Source: Monosporascus cannonballus
Lineage: Eukaryota > Ascomycota > Sordariomycetes > Xylariales
DNA length: 64,000 bases
Reading direction: 5' to 3'
Assembly (NCBI GenBank): GCA_004154925.1
Contig: QJNS01000053.1
Coordinates: 62,001-126,000, forward strand
Shown here: positions 25,480-37,365 of the stretch, one piece after another
Numbering within the stretch: position 1 is the stretch's first letter
Layout: each line of letters begins with the position of its first letter
The notes under the pieces: generated by a model
The model's database searches: none
Told to the model about the DNA's origin: nothing
The model's input: the letters and a program-made list of their open reading frames with translations, nothing else
Program-made: the position numbers and the translations under genes

Positions 25480-26249
25480 TTACTCTTTACGTTTTTCAAA
25501 AAAGGGTTAATTTATTACAAAATTAATAATTTCGTTAATTTTTGGCTTTTAATTAATCGGAAATTCGGAAATTTAACGGTTTTTGAAATAGGCTTAACTT
25601 AAGTAATTAATTATAAGTTAATTATACGTTAAATAAATGTATATATAAAACGTATTTATATTTTCTTTAATTTTTAATTTTTTTATAATAATAATTTAAA
25701 TTTATAAATTAATTTTTAATAATATTTCTTATTATATTTTTATATTTTATTTAATTACGGCTTAAAAATTAATTAATATATTATAAGGCAGCGAAAATAT
25801 TTTGCAAAAAAATGTTTTTCCGTTTTCGAGCTTTTTTAACAAGTTAGAATCTGCCAAAAACCTTCCTATATTACGTATTTACATCGCTTTAGGAAAATAT
25901 CCTCTTTATAATATATGTTGTTTTATGGATATAATTTAGTTTACCGAAAACCCGGCTACGTTTTATTTGAATTAACCAAATATATAATTCGTTTATACGT
26001 TATTTATTTATTATTTTTAAAATGTTTATTATTGTTAGCAAAAAAGCGGTCCGTTATTAAGCTTCTATTAATTATAACTATATACATTTCAAAATAAATA
26101 GTCTTTTAATTTTTATGAATATATTTTCTTAACGTAAACTCGTATAATTTATAAATATTCTCGAATTTTATTAAATGGTTAACGTATTTTACCAAATTAA
26201 TTTTAATTACGATTATTAAAACGTTAATAAATTTATTTTCTTTACGTAC

Positions 26250-26775
26250 TTTTTTTATTATCTTTTCGTTATTAACTTTGGCTTAACGGTTATCCGTATT
26301 TAAAACAAAACTAATGCCGAAAATTTACGTTTACGTTTTAAGTTTTCGTAAAATAGTTATTCCGAAATAAATTCCAGCCTTTAATTTCTGGTTTATACCC
26401 TATTTACATATAAGATAAACTGTCCGTTTTGCCGGTTCCTTTATTTTGCGTAAAAAAATATATTAAAAATAAAAATAATAAATTTTATTTTATAAGTTTT
26501 TCTTACGATATTGCCGCGTTTTTCCGCGCTATTTATTAATTTACGTTATAAGGTAAATTAATAACCGTTAATAATCGTATTATTAATATTGTCGAAGGTT
26601 TCGTAATTATAATTTAAACGGCTAACAAAAACTCCGTTTTATGAGAATTTAATATAAATACAGCCGAATAATTAGGCGTTTTAAATACGTAATTTCCGCG
26701 TAAACTTAACGTTACATATTCGTAAGGTAAATCGTTAAATTTATAAATCTTTAAAAATATTTTCAATAAATTCAT
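26250..26775 (-). pseudogene. Unknown 3' ORF downstream of pol in family B (B-2 copy)
   Basis: Minus-strand frame from ATG at 26775: MNLLKIFLKIYKF, then LRGNYVFKTPNYSAVFILN, with later blocks near 26330 (ENLKRKRKFSALVLF). It corresponds to the B-1 frame near 13020-13560. I do not recognise the family. From 25480 to 26250 I see no distinct feature. Confidence 0.5.
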
Positions 26776-26999
26776 AATCAGTATATTATTTATATAATTT
26801 CTAATTCTTTTTTAATATATTTTTACGTAAATAATAAAAACGTTAGTTTAATATTTATTTACAAATTATTTAAGATTATTTCTGAACGGGTTTTTCTAAA
26901 TTTTTTATATTGTTTATGTATTATCCGGGCAATATTTTTAAGCTGGACGTTTACCCGTTCGTTTTTAGGTAATACGTTAGATTTAAGGTCCGTTATTAT

Positions 27000-29950
27000 A
27001 ATTATATTACTATATATTTTTCGAATTATGATAAAGGTACCGTATTTGCAAAAATTTCGAACGGTTTTTAGTTTAATTTCTTATAACTTAAGTCTTTTAC
27101 CTGAATTTATCATATAAAACATTTTTTTATTTTCTTAATCCGAGCTTCAAAAATATTTTCGATTTTAAATGCCGGTTTATTTTTTTTTAAAGATAATTAA
27201 AAAAAAAGTTACGTATTTGTATTAATTTAAAACGGTAAAAAGTTATGATTTGTACGTTTTAACAAATTCACATAAAAATAATTATAAATTTTTAAAATAT
27301 ATTTAATTTAATAACCTAAAAACTAATTATTTTAATTACCTAATATTTGGCTTAAAGTTACCTTAATCTTTTCGACGACTACGAAATAACGATGTTTTTT
27401 TAGGAATAATCAGATTTTATTATTAATTTTGTATTTTTCGACAGAAAAACAATATTTATTCGTTATTACCTTTTAGGTTTCCTAGGCCGTTACTATAGCA
27501 GCTTAAATAAATTCCGTATTCTTTCGTAATTTCTTAACAAAGTTTTCCGTTTTTATATATAAATATCTTTTGGTTACCGAATTACTTTTTACTTAAGGAA
27601 TCGGGTTAACGTAATATCCGTAAAATAAAAAAAATAATTTTATTAAAATCGTATTTTGATTATTAATTGCAAATATTGCCCCCAAAAAGAATTTTATTTT
27701 ATTTTTATTATGAATATATTACGAAAATTCATCAATAAATTAATATTTTTTTAATTAACCTTTTCCGTAATATTATTAACTTTTGGGTAATATATAATAA
27801 AAAAATGTTTTTTTTATTTTTATTAACCTATAAGATCTGGTCCAAAATTTTAATATTTAATTAATTATTTTATTATTTATAATAGCTTTAAAATCACATA
27901 AAGTCTTTAACATATTTTTACAAATATTTCCGTGTATAATTTTATGTTTATCGTACGTATTACTTTTAGGATTATTATTTTGCAAAATTAATTTATTATA
28001 ATAAGAAAAAAATATAAGTTATATTTTAAAATAATTATTAAATCGATTAAAACAATATTCGAAAACCGGAAATAATTTTAACAATTTTCTTTTCTTATTG
28101 ATCCATACGCTTTTATGGCCGTATACGTTATAATTCTTGCAAAATCACCTTATTATACGATATGAATCCGGCTAGAAAAGAATTTCGAAAATACTGTTAT
28201 CGTAATTTCTGTTTACTAAGGTAATTTATTATATAAAAATTTTAAATATTTTGTATTAACGCCCTTTAAAACGGTTTTTAATTTAAGATTTAAAAACGTT
28301 ACCGCAATTAAAAAAACCTCAAAGTCCAAAATATATTTAACGATCGATATTAATAATTTTAATGCCATAAAAGAATTACTTTTTTTATAATAACCTTAAT
28401 AATACTGTTGTGATTTTTATTATACTTTAACGTTACGTCCTAAAGGTTTTTTAAATTTTTATAATATTAATATTTATATTTTTAAAATAACCTGTTATTT
28501 TTAATTTTAATATTATTAATTGCTATTATAATTTTAATGTGTTTCTAATATTTCGTAAGTAAACTAAATAACTATTTATCCTTTATTAACTAAAATTTTC
28601 GTACGGTTTTCCGATTATCGTTTTATCTTATAAGCATATTTTATTTTTTACGCGAAAATATATCGGCTTTAATATTTAAACGGCGGGTACAGAATTTAAA
28701 ATAAAAATTAAAACGGAATAATTCTTTTAATTAATTTATTTTATATTCGTTTAACGTTTTAAAAATAATAACATATTGCACATTTTTATAATTAATAATA
28801 ATATTAAACGGGGTTATTATATTATACAATTCTTTATTTTAGGTTTTGAAGTAATTTATTATCGTTAAAAATTTTTACTATATATTTTGTAATGAAATAT
28901 AATAGGATTTAAGTTTTTAAAGTAATAAGGAATTAAACGTAATAACTTTACTTTATTAATTTGGCACAAATAATTTATTTTTAGTACTATAAATATTTTA
29001 AAGTCTTATTACGTTAAAATTGGTTTTATTATAAAATCGTTTTTAAAACGTTTAAACGTTATTTTTTATCTCTTAACGGAATAAGGCTTTTTTCCGGATT
29101 AAAACTATTAATGCTATTAATATATCTGCATAATAAGCTATAAAGTTATAATAAAAATTTGCGAACTTTAAAAGGTTTCGAATTCTTTTAAATATTTTAA
29201 AAATTTTCCATTTTTTAATTACCCGCAATTTCTCGGAGTTTATCCGTATCTCCTTTTTGGCCTGTATAATAAATACAAGATATTTCATTATTTTTACGGC
29301 TAATTCGTATTTGAAAATATTCAAATTTAAATTCGTTTTTTCCAAACGACCTAGGACCTTTTTCATTTTTTGCATATAATCCTTTTTAGATCCGGAGGAA
29401 AAAAATAAGAAAATCGTTTATATACGTTAAATAAAAAACGTTAAGGTATTCTTTTAGAACCCGGTTAACGTATTATTAAAAAATTACGGAAACCCCGTAT
29501 AAACCAAATAATATTACCAATTATTCGTCTAAGTCGAAATACGTTCGGAATATCGTTTTTTATTTATTTTTTCCTTAATCCTAATTTTTTAAAACGTTAT
29601 TTAGATATATATTTTCGTAAATTATTTAACGTAAGGAAATAATTTCCATATAACGAAAATAAAGGATTAAAAATAACGGCTTTTTTCGGTTATCATATTT
29701 AATGCCCGATAGTTATAATAAAAACGCCATTTTTCTTCGAGCTTTTTTAGAAATAAAACCAGAACGTTTACGAGCGAATTACTTATATAAATATATTCTT
29801 TTTTCAAGAATTCCGTTAAAGTTTTTCTTAAGGTTAATAACTTATCCTTAATTATATTATACAAAAGCTCCTATAATATTAGTATTTTTTTAATTTCGTT
29901 TTTTCATAATAAAATGATATTGTACATTCCGGGATAGGATAAAAATAAAA
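27000..29950 (-). pseudogene. pol relic of B-2: RT, RNase H, integrase, chromodomain
   Basis: Minus strand. RT is legible at 29864-29667 (LRKTLTEFLKKEYIYISNS) and 29375-29073 (MKYLVFII, LLKFANFYYNFIAYYADI). The catalytic box lies at 29424-29413 and reads YIND, so YMDD has lost its first Asp. RNase H and integrase follow toward lower coordinates. A degenerate chromodomain lies at about 27130-27000, aligned to the clearer B-1 copy (KPFEIFANT). Confidence 0.8.
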
Positions 29951-29999
29951 CGTCGTTTAATTTTTTATCGAATTATATCCGAAACGCTTTTAATTTGAA

Positions 30000-31900
30000 C
30001 TGAAAATTTTTGTTAATCTCCATTTTTTTCTTAAGCGTTAACGCCTTATTAATATCGGTTAAAATAATTGAAAATGATTAAATTTCTTCTTTAATCTTCT
30101 TAATTTCTTTTATTTTTCGAAATTCCGCCTCAAAAACGGCAATTAAAATTCTTTTCGCTTTACGAACTATTCGTACGTTATTTCCTTAAATTTCGTATCT
30201 TTTTTTCGTAAACCTTTATATAACTTATTACGCTTATCGTTAAAAGGTATTTTTACGTTACGTATATAACTTTATAACGCTTTATCTAAGATTTTTCCAT
30301 AATCAGGTAATAATTATAACCATTAATAATATTTGCGAACATCCTAATTTTGAAACCGTTAATATCTATTTTTATATATCTTATTTCCTTAATTGTTTTT
30401 ACCGTTGTCGCCTTTTTTGAACCTCTTTTAATTTGCATAATTTTATTAAAATATGCGGTAATTATAAACGTTTTAAGAACGTTTCGTTTATTACGATAAA
30501 ATATTTATATTCTTAATTCATAAAAACTTTAATAAATATTTTTAATTAATATATATACCCATAATAAATACAATGCCATATATATTTTTTTCGCCATATT
30601 TATTTTAACGTAAATCGCCTTTCGTTCCAGAACGCTCTGATATTTAAAAATTAACTTTTTTCTTTCTCGCTTTCGGATTCCAACTTTTCGTTTTCGTACG
30701 TTCTTAACCAATTAATACTTTTTTGCGATTTTTTTGCTAATAAAAACGGCCAGCAACTTACGTTATAATTAAAACGCTCAGAATATAAGCAAAAGTCTTT
30801 CGTTTTATAAACGTTTCCTTTTTTTAAATTATTTATTACGCGTATTATTTCGGCGCTAAATGTAAAATATAAAGTTTTTATTTTTATCGTCCTATTACCG
30901 AAATACTTGTTATATTTATATCATAATTTAAATTATTTCCCGTTTAGTTATTACCGCTTAATTAAGTTATTAAAAAAATATTCGTTTTTTTCATTATATT
31001 ATTTTTAAGGCGTCCGTTAATTTTATTACTTTATTTATTTATGTATTATAACTGTTTTAAAAAGTTTATTAAAATTAAAACTGAAATAAACTTCATTTTT
31101 AATGTTCCTTTTAAAAACGTAAATTTCGCATTTATTAGCTGAATAATCCTTTTTATATTTATTAACATTTTTTCAAATAAAGGATAAAATAACGAAAGTT
31201 TTGCATTATTGGCTTACTTTAAACTTTAAAAATATTTAGTTATTTTTGATACCGATTATTATATTATTTATATAATACTTAAAAAAATCGACTGGATTTT
31301 AAATATTATTTAAGTTTTCGGTAACATAATAAATACTAAACGTATATTATATATTAATTTCGAACTTTATGAATATTAAATAAATTACTTATAAATTCCG
31401 TTCACGAAAATAACGTTTACTTTCAGTTTATAGATTATAAATACGTATTATCCGAGGAATTTCTTTTTTGTCGCGTCGAACTTTTCCGGCCAGAATAACG
31501 GCTTCCGCTTAGCTCCTGTTATTAGTTCGGTCGTTCGAACCGCTTTTGTACAATAGCGTAATTATACTTCCGATTGTTATTAAATTAAGAAAAAATCGGT
31601 ATTCGTAAAGTTTATTACGTTCCCAATTTGCAATTAAATAATAAATTTGTATTACATAGTTAAACCATTTTTAAATTATTCGGCCGTGTATATTAATTCC
31701 TTATTTGCCTTATATTACGCCTTTAAATGCTTACGGAATTAAGTTTCCTTTTTTTTGTTTTTTTAATTTGGTAACTTATACGTTATTTTATAACCGCCAT
31801 TAAATTTATTAAGATTTCCTTAATAACGCTAAATACTCGTGATAATGTTGGGTTAATAAAGGCCCTTTATCAGGCCCCTTAAAAAACGTTCGAAAATCCT
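30000..31900 (-). pseudogene. gag relic of B-2
   Basis: Minus strand. The segment at about 31560-31440 reads as the same capsid-like region as B-1 near 8175-8330 (RTTELITGAKRKPLFWPEKF). A basic region near 30711-30600 (VRKRKVGIRKRERKK) may be the nucleic-acid-binding tail. No clean zinc knuckle was found. Stops interrupt every long frame. Confidence 0.55.
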
Positions 31901-31952
31901 AACATCTAATTCCGAACGTTTTCTGCTTTATTAAGAAATAAATTAAAAAATA

Positions 31953-32134
31953 TATAAAAGGTTTTACTTAAGCGATTTATAACTAGTTGCCGATACCAAT
32001 TTATTTTCTAACTAAAAAAAAAGGAAAATAAAAATACAGTTACATATATTCGTATATAAAGCGTTACGCTAGTGCTATTTAGTATCGGCGTTTGTCCGCT
32101 GCTCTATAATAGAGCTCCATACAACCCCATCACA
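31953..32134 (-). repeat. 5' LTR of B-2
   Basis: About 182 bp. Plus-strand start TATAAAAGGTTTTAC, end CAACCCCATCACA. It is followed directly by target duplication GATTT. Confidence 0.87.
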
Positions 32135-32139
32135 GATTT

Positions 32140-34140
32140 GCTAAATATTTTAGAAAGTTTATTCGAAATTTTAGCAAAATAGTTATATTTTTAACGAACC
32201 TTATAAAGAAAAAATGTTTAAATAAATACCAAATACAGAAAAAGCATTTTAGGACATTAAAAATGCGATTATTAGCGAATCCGTACTAATTATGTACGAT
32301 TTAAACCGCCCCGTTAAATTAAAAACCGATATTTTAGATTACATATTAGACGTAATAATCGGATAACTAAATAATTAAGGCAAATTGCACCTTATTATAT
32401 TCTTTTCTTATAAATTAAAAAGAGCCGAATTGAATTATAGCATTTCAGATAAGGCATTTATGGCTATTATTATGGCAATTCGAAAATTTCAGCATTTTTG
32501 AAAAAAAAAGCTTATATTAGGATAAGGTTTATACGGACAATTAAAATATTATCCGATATACTACAATTAGATAATTTAAATAAAGATAATTTCGTTAGGC
32601 GGAAGAATTGGCGAATGTCGACTTCGTTATTATCTATAGGAAAAGCTTAAAGAATAACAAAGCAAATATTTTATATAGGCGGCGAAACAACGAAAAGAAA
32701 TTGGTCAAAATTAGCCGTATAATTTTCGATATTATTATAAAAAGATATTTACGTTTATAAAGAATTAGAATAATTCGGGTAGTATCTTTCGATATATATT
32801 AGAAAATCTAGTAGTATAACGATAATTTTCTAGAAAACTAAAAAACGAAAATCATATAAATGCTGAAAAAACACCAAAAGGATTTGATACGGAATATATA
32901 CGAATATTAATTATACGAATATCCAAGGGCTTATAAGATTTTAAAACCGTTTTAACGTATATATTTCTTTTCTAAAATAAGATTAATAATATAAGATATT
33001 ATACGGTAATAAGATATTTACGTTAAAATAAAATTAGGATAATATAAGTTATATAAAAAATTATAATTATTATTAATAGTAAAGCAACTATGATATATAT
33101 TTACATTTAACTTCATTACCAAATCTTTTATATTAAAAAATGCAGTTCCGGGAATATATTACGACAGAATCTTTATAGTCATTAATCGATATACGAAATT
33201 TTCTTATTTTCTATTATATTATAAGAATATAAACGCCGAACAAATAGCATATATTTTTTTATAATACATTTTTAATATATAGAGATTACTAATAAAAATT
33301 ATTTTAAGTAAAGAATTAATATTTGTATTGAAATTTTAGCAAGGTTTTATGGCCTGAAATAGCTTAAATTACAAATTATGTAACGTATTTAGACGATAAA
33401 TAAATAAATGTATAAAAAGGATATACCAAATTTAATAAACTCATTAATGATATTATATTAATTACCAACAAAGTAATTAAGTTAAAACGACTTTTTTACT
33501 TAATTAACTTATAATCCTAGCTATTAGGAAAATTTTAAGATAATATTTGCAAACGCAAACTTTGGATTTATTTTAAAACTTTATTAAAAAATATATACTA
33601 ACGGTTTAATTCATATTAAATATTTTTACGCTAACATAATCACTATAATTATATTTAAAAAAATAAAAATAAAACTGGACGTCGTACGTAATTAAATAAG
33701 TAAATATTATAAGCAGAAAATTTAAAGAGATTAAATGTCGAAAAGGGAAAAATGAATTTTTTAGAGTTATAAAAATATTTAAATAAAATAATTTAATAAA
33801 ATATTTGATTTTAAATATATCGGTTTATATAAAAATATTAAAAGAATTTCAGAAAATAATTATGAATTAAAATTCTCATTAAAAGTTAAATTTTATCTAT
33901 TTTTTTAAATCTTTTTATTTAAATTAACAATAGATATAATTAAAGTATATATGGTATAAAATAATATGGATATGGAAAACGAATAGGCATATGAAATAAA
34001 GAAAATTTTCGATATGCGAAAATAAAACGGATTTACTTAGTACCTAATCAAATAGAAAGAGCACTCGGATTCCGAGAACATCTAGGAACTAGCTAAAAGT
34101 CTTTTTGGCGCCTAATGTTTGTTAAAGAATTCTTATTTGC
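32140..34140 (+). pseudogene. pol 3' part of A-5: RNase H, integrase, chromodomain
   Basis: Continues A-5 pol after B-2. RNase H covers about 32140-32700. The integrase core lies at about 33170-33420: VINRYTKFSYFL-like segment, then NAEQIAYIF, then the tail of the core. The integrase C-terminal segment FKYIGLYKN is near 33810. The chromodomain covers about 33993-34140 with FDMRK, YLIK and HSDSENI. Stops replace Gln codons. Confidence 0.78.
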
Positions 34141-34722
34141 GGTAACGGAATTACCGGAAATAATCGCGTCTTAATAATATTTTTAACGGATTAATTGGTA
34201 TTATCGATACCACATTAATTTACGGCATTACCGAGAAGAATTAAAGTAGCTATAAAAACCTTGGCGATAACCTGCTTTTAACGTTTTTGTTTCTTTTATT
34301 CTTCGAATGATTGGAATATTTGTTATATTATTTTTATTTTGTTTTCGAACGAAAAAAAGCTTTTTGTTTCCGAGAACGGATTAAATGCGCGATAGCCTTA
34401 TTTATTTCCTGTTAATAACGTTTTTGAAATTTCAAAAACGTTTTTTTTTTGCAAAAATCTTTTTTCGTTTTAGGCGTTAATTTTCGATACGAATATTTTT
34501 CAAAAAAGAACAAACAATGTTAGTTCTATTGTAAGGATATTTACGTTTGATATAAATTTTATATTTTGAAATGTTTTTTATTATTTTACATTTTAAACTT
34601 TTGGAAATATATAAAAAGTACGGCATAATTTTAAAATTGAAATCGTCAAAAATAAAAAGCAGGCTTTGCCGACGAATGGTGGAGGAAATCTTATGACGAT
34701 TCTGAGCAATACGACTCGATAT
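34140..34722 (-). pseudogene. Antisense ORF of A-5: zinc-cluster/coiled-coil protein relic
   Basis: Minus strand, just inside the 3' LTR. The start is ATA at 34722 (ATG inferred), reading SSRIAQNRHKISS. The cluster at 34620-34531 has exact spacing C-x2-C-x6-C-x8-C-x2-C-x6-C with five of six Cys now Tyr: PYFLYISKSLKCKIIKNI, then SKYKIYIKRKYPYN. A charged helical region with ENERLKREK-like and SRKQKAFF-like segments follows. The spacing is that of fungal Zn2Cys6 clusters. Expression is unknown. Confidence 0.7.
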
Positions 34723-34793
34723 CGTAAAAAACCGGTGATATTTACCAGGAAAAATAAAATCTCAAGGGTAAGATTTGGGGAGAAAGGAGATCG

Positions 34794-35173
34794 TGTTACG
34801 ACCTGACGAGCTTTGGTCTTAGGAAACGGTTAACCAGGGTGATACGGACCACCCCCCAGGTTACGTAATAAATATTTAGCAAAAATCTGCTAAATACGAT
34901 TAATTAGCTTCAAGTAATTGCTTAACAAAAAATTGTTAAATACAGTTAAGCAAAGATAATTAATAATATCAAAAACCAATATATATATACCGTTCTTATT
35001 TCAATAATTTAAAGAATTTCAACTTATAATATAATATCTTTACTTAAGATATCTTTAAAATTACGAAACGTAATACGTTATTATATTTATTGCTTAGTTT
35101 CTTACGGCATTTCTGCTAACATAAACCCGTACGACTAAGGTTTAACAGTTGGTTAAACCCCCTAGCCGTCACA
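34794..35173 (+). repeat. 3' LTR of A-5 (subfamily iv)
   Basis: 380 bp and among the least eroded family A LTRs. It starts TGTTACGACCTGACGAGC and ends AGCCGTCACA. It is preceded by purine-rich GGGGAGAAAGGAGATCG (34777-34793), a good polypurine tract for plus-strand priming. Confidence 0.92.
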
Positions 35174-35600
35174 AATTAGTCGAATAAGAAAATACCCGAA
35201 GTATATTTGGCATTAAGTTAAAAATAATTATAGCTTAATCGAAGTTCAGTCGAAAAATTCTGGCTTGAAAAATTTAAGGATTTTTTCTAGTTCCTTGGTA
35301 AAGTTCAACTAAATAACCTAGTTCGTTCGAAAAGGCTTTTCGGTCTCGAGAACCTTTTTTTTCCTAAGCTTCTTATAGGCGGCTTAAAACAATATCGTAA
35401 GGTTATTAATGTTTTTTTCCAGCTAAAAGATACGTTTATTTATGGCATTTAAGCGTTAAAGAACCTTTTCGGGAAAAAGACGAAATTATTTTTTTTTCGG
35501 ATTCCATTTTAATATCCGGGTTATCAAAGAACTGGTAAATAGGTTATTCGGACTATTTGCTAGTAAATATAATGTCGGCGATATTGCTCAAAGTTTAATA
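35174..35600 (-). pseudogene. gag N-terminal part of A-4
   Basis: Minus-strand start of A-4 gag, interrupted by A-5. It aligns with A-5 gag at about 21990-22410 in opposite orientation, and the two break exactly at the target duplication. This explains an apparent LTR-gag inverted junction that would otherwise look like a rearrangement. Confidence 0.7.
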
Positions 35601-35626
35601 GTATTATTAAATGAAAACTTATAACG

Positions 35627-36005
35627 TATAACGGTTTAAGGTTTAATTAATTATTAAACGTTAATCGTACGGGTTTATATTACTAAGAATATTGTAAAAA
35701 ACTAAATAATAAATATAAAAATATATTACGTTTGGTGATATTAAAAATAACTTAAATAATGAATTATTATTATATATTAATAGTATTTAAATGTTGGAAA
35801 TAATAAATAAATATATATATTTAATTTTGGTATTGCTATTTATTTTTGCTTAATTATATTTAACGAGGTTTTGTTAAGCAGTTATTCAATGCTGATTATT
35901 CGTACTTAACAGATCCTTGCTCAGCATCCGTTACGTGACCTGGACGGTGGTTCGTGTTATCCTCGTTAACCGTTCCCTAAAACCGGAACCCGTCAGGTCG
36001 TAACA
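35627..36005 (-). repeat. 5' LTR of A-4 (subfamily iv)
   Basis: 379 bp. Plus-strand start TATAACGGTTTAAG, end GGTCGTAACA. It is followed by AGTTA (36006-36010). The core holds CTTAACAGATCCTTGCTCAGCA. Confidence 0.9.
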
Positions 36006-36252
36006 AGTTATCGTAAGCTATATTATATACTTATAAGAGTTTTGTCGTTTTTATTGAATTTATGCTTAGTTTAATACGTTTTAATAAATATTTACTTTAT
36101 TTTTATTATATACGTAAAAAATTTAATAACTGCGCTTATATTTTGGATTTATTTACCTTTCACTTAGCTAAGGAGTGCACAGCCCGGCCGTTCCTTTTCG
36201 CTTTGATCTTTTTATTTGACCTCCATTTCCGTTCTTATTGATCCCGTTGATC
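36006..36252. other. Transition from AT-rich flank to GC-rich island
   Basis: AT-rich sequence that continues the 15093-15518 flank when A-4 is removed. It changes sharply to normal base composition near 36170. No gene is seen. Confidence 0.5.
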
Positions 36253-37365
36253 ATGTCGATCGACCCATCCAATACTTCAACGATCCCACTCTCAGGAAGC
36301 AAGCTTTCCAACAGAGATACCTGACCCGATTGGTACTCGCAACTCAGTCACCACGCTCGTTTTCGCGGTATATGGAAATACGTTTATCCTAATGCCGAAG
36401 ACGCCCCCCATCTCCCTTCCTCTATCACTTCCTATCTTCCCACGGGAGGAGGAGAGAGCGCTCACCTTAGGGGTGAAGAGGGCGCGCCCGCAGGAGATCA
36501 GGGAGCCCCAGCCGGAGCCCCAGAGGCAACACCTTCGCAACCGCAAAAGAGGGAGCTTGGGACGAAGGAGTGGGCGGTGCTCTCGTCTCGTTATACGGCG
36601 CTATGGAACTGGATCGTGTCATCAGTGAATGACCAGCTCCTAGGGTCCGTTTTGAGAGAGCTCGACCTCCTTTCACCCAGACCTTGAGCCCTCGATCCAG
36701 AGGATCGTGCGAATGCTGAAGGAGATGATCCCCCCTACCGACGAGAGCACGACAAATACGGTGCGGTTACAGTATCTTAAAGTTTTAAACGAGGGCAAGG
36801 AAGGATCATGTTCTCAGGCACAGTGGTACGCTAGGTGGCACGATGCGTATATGCTTGCGCGTGCGCATAACATCCCCGAGATCCAAGGGCCCTTGGCGGT
36901 ACGGCAATTCCTTCTTACCATCGCGCACCGCATGGATCCGATGTGGGCTCAGCGCGAGCTTACAGAGATCGCACGCACCGAAGCGCTCGGGTTACCGGTT
37001 ACGCCGCTGGAGAGCTACGGAAAGTGGTATTCGACGATCCTTTACCAACGGGAGCAACTGGACCTAGAAGGGTACGGCATATTTTTGACCCTAGCAGGAT
37101 CGCCGGAATCTGGATCGCCGGGATCAAACGGTTACCTTAACCCCTGCTTAGCCTCTCAAATGAAGCACCGTTGGCCACCGGAGAAGTGCAATAAGCTATT
37201 ACGCGCTTTGGCAAAGCTCTTCCGAAGAACGTTGCGTCACCTGCGCTCAGCAATAGCGCACTTCATCGTATAAAACAACGCGCGTTGCTAGACGAATGGA
37301 AAGAGGTACGAGAGCAGGTCGAAGCCCTTCCAGACGAGTCCTCATTTAGCGACGTTTCTGCCTAG
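36253..37365 (+). pseudogene. Copia-type gag relic, not RIP-mutated
   Basis: From ATG 36253 the frame reads MSIDPSNTST and LSNRDT, hits a TGA where Trp is expected, then PDWYSQL and RFRGIWKYVYP. It reaches KEWAVLSSRYTALWNWIV before TGA near 36685. The protein continues one frame over from about 36666 (MLKEMIPPTDEST, QWYARWHDAYMLARAHNIPE, GPLAVRQFLLTIAHRMDP). It returns to the first frame near 37190 and ends at TAG 37363-37365. The arrangement W..W..L...IWKYVxP, then LKxxxPTD, then WxxRWxxxYxxA matches fungal Ty1/Copia gag as I know it. Base composition is about balanced, unlike everything around it. One stop and two compensating frameshifts disable it. Confidence 0.65.

Larger units (their letters stand above)
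25292..32134 (-). mobile_element. Complete family B chromovirus B-2 inserted in pol of A-5
   Basis: A 6,843-bp reverse-oriented element starting TGTAAAATGC and ending CCATCACA. It is flanked by GATTT at 25287-25291 and 32135-32139, a perfect 5-bp duplication. It is colinear with B-1 (LTR, gag, pol, chromodomain, 3' ORF, LTR). It lies in the RNase H start of A-5. Confidence 0.94.
21573..35173 (+). mobile_element. Chromovirus A-5 (family A), inserted in gag of A-4 and carrying B-2
   Basis: Forward element with both LTRs. Flanks are AAATA (21568-21572) and AATTA (35174-35178), a 5-bp duplication with one mismatch. Without B-2 and its duplicated GATTT it is about 6,753 bp. It belongs to the same LTR subfamily as its host A-4, so a copy inserted into a close relative. 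Confidence 0.9.
15524..36005 (-). mobile_element. Chromovirus A-4 (family A), outer shell of a three-deep nest
   Basis: Reverse-oriented element bounded by AGTTA at 15519-15523 and at 36006-36010, a perfect 5-bp target duplication. Removing A-5 and its duplicated 5 bp leaves about 6,876 bp, matching other family A copies. Order from the right: 5' LTR, gag start, [A-5], rest of gag, protease, RT, RNase H, integrase, chromodomain, oppositely oriented ORF, 3' LTR. Confidence 0.93.

Noticed and set aside
34794..36005. LTR-gag-LTR inverted arrangement looking like a palindromic rearrangement
   Set aside because: It is explained by A-5 ending inside the gag of reverse-oriented A-4. Target duplications and gag alignment fit nesting without any inversion.
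36292..36676. Minus-strand frames over the Copia gag start
   Set aside because: They overlap the gag frame, which has recognisable conserved residues. They are shadows.
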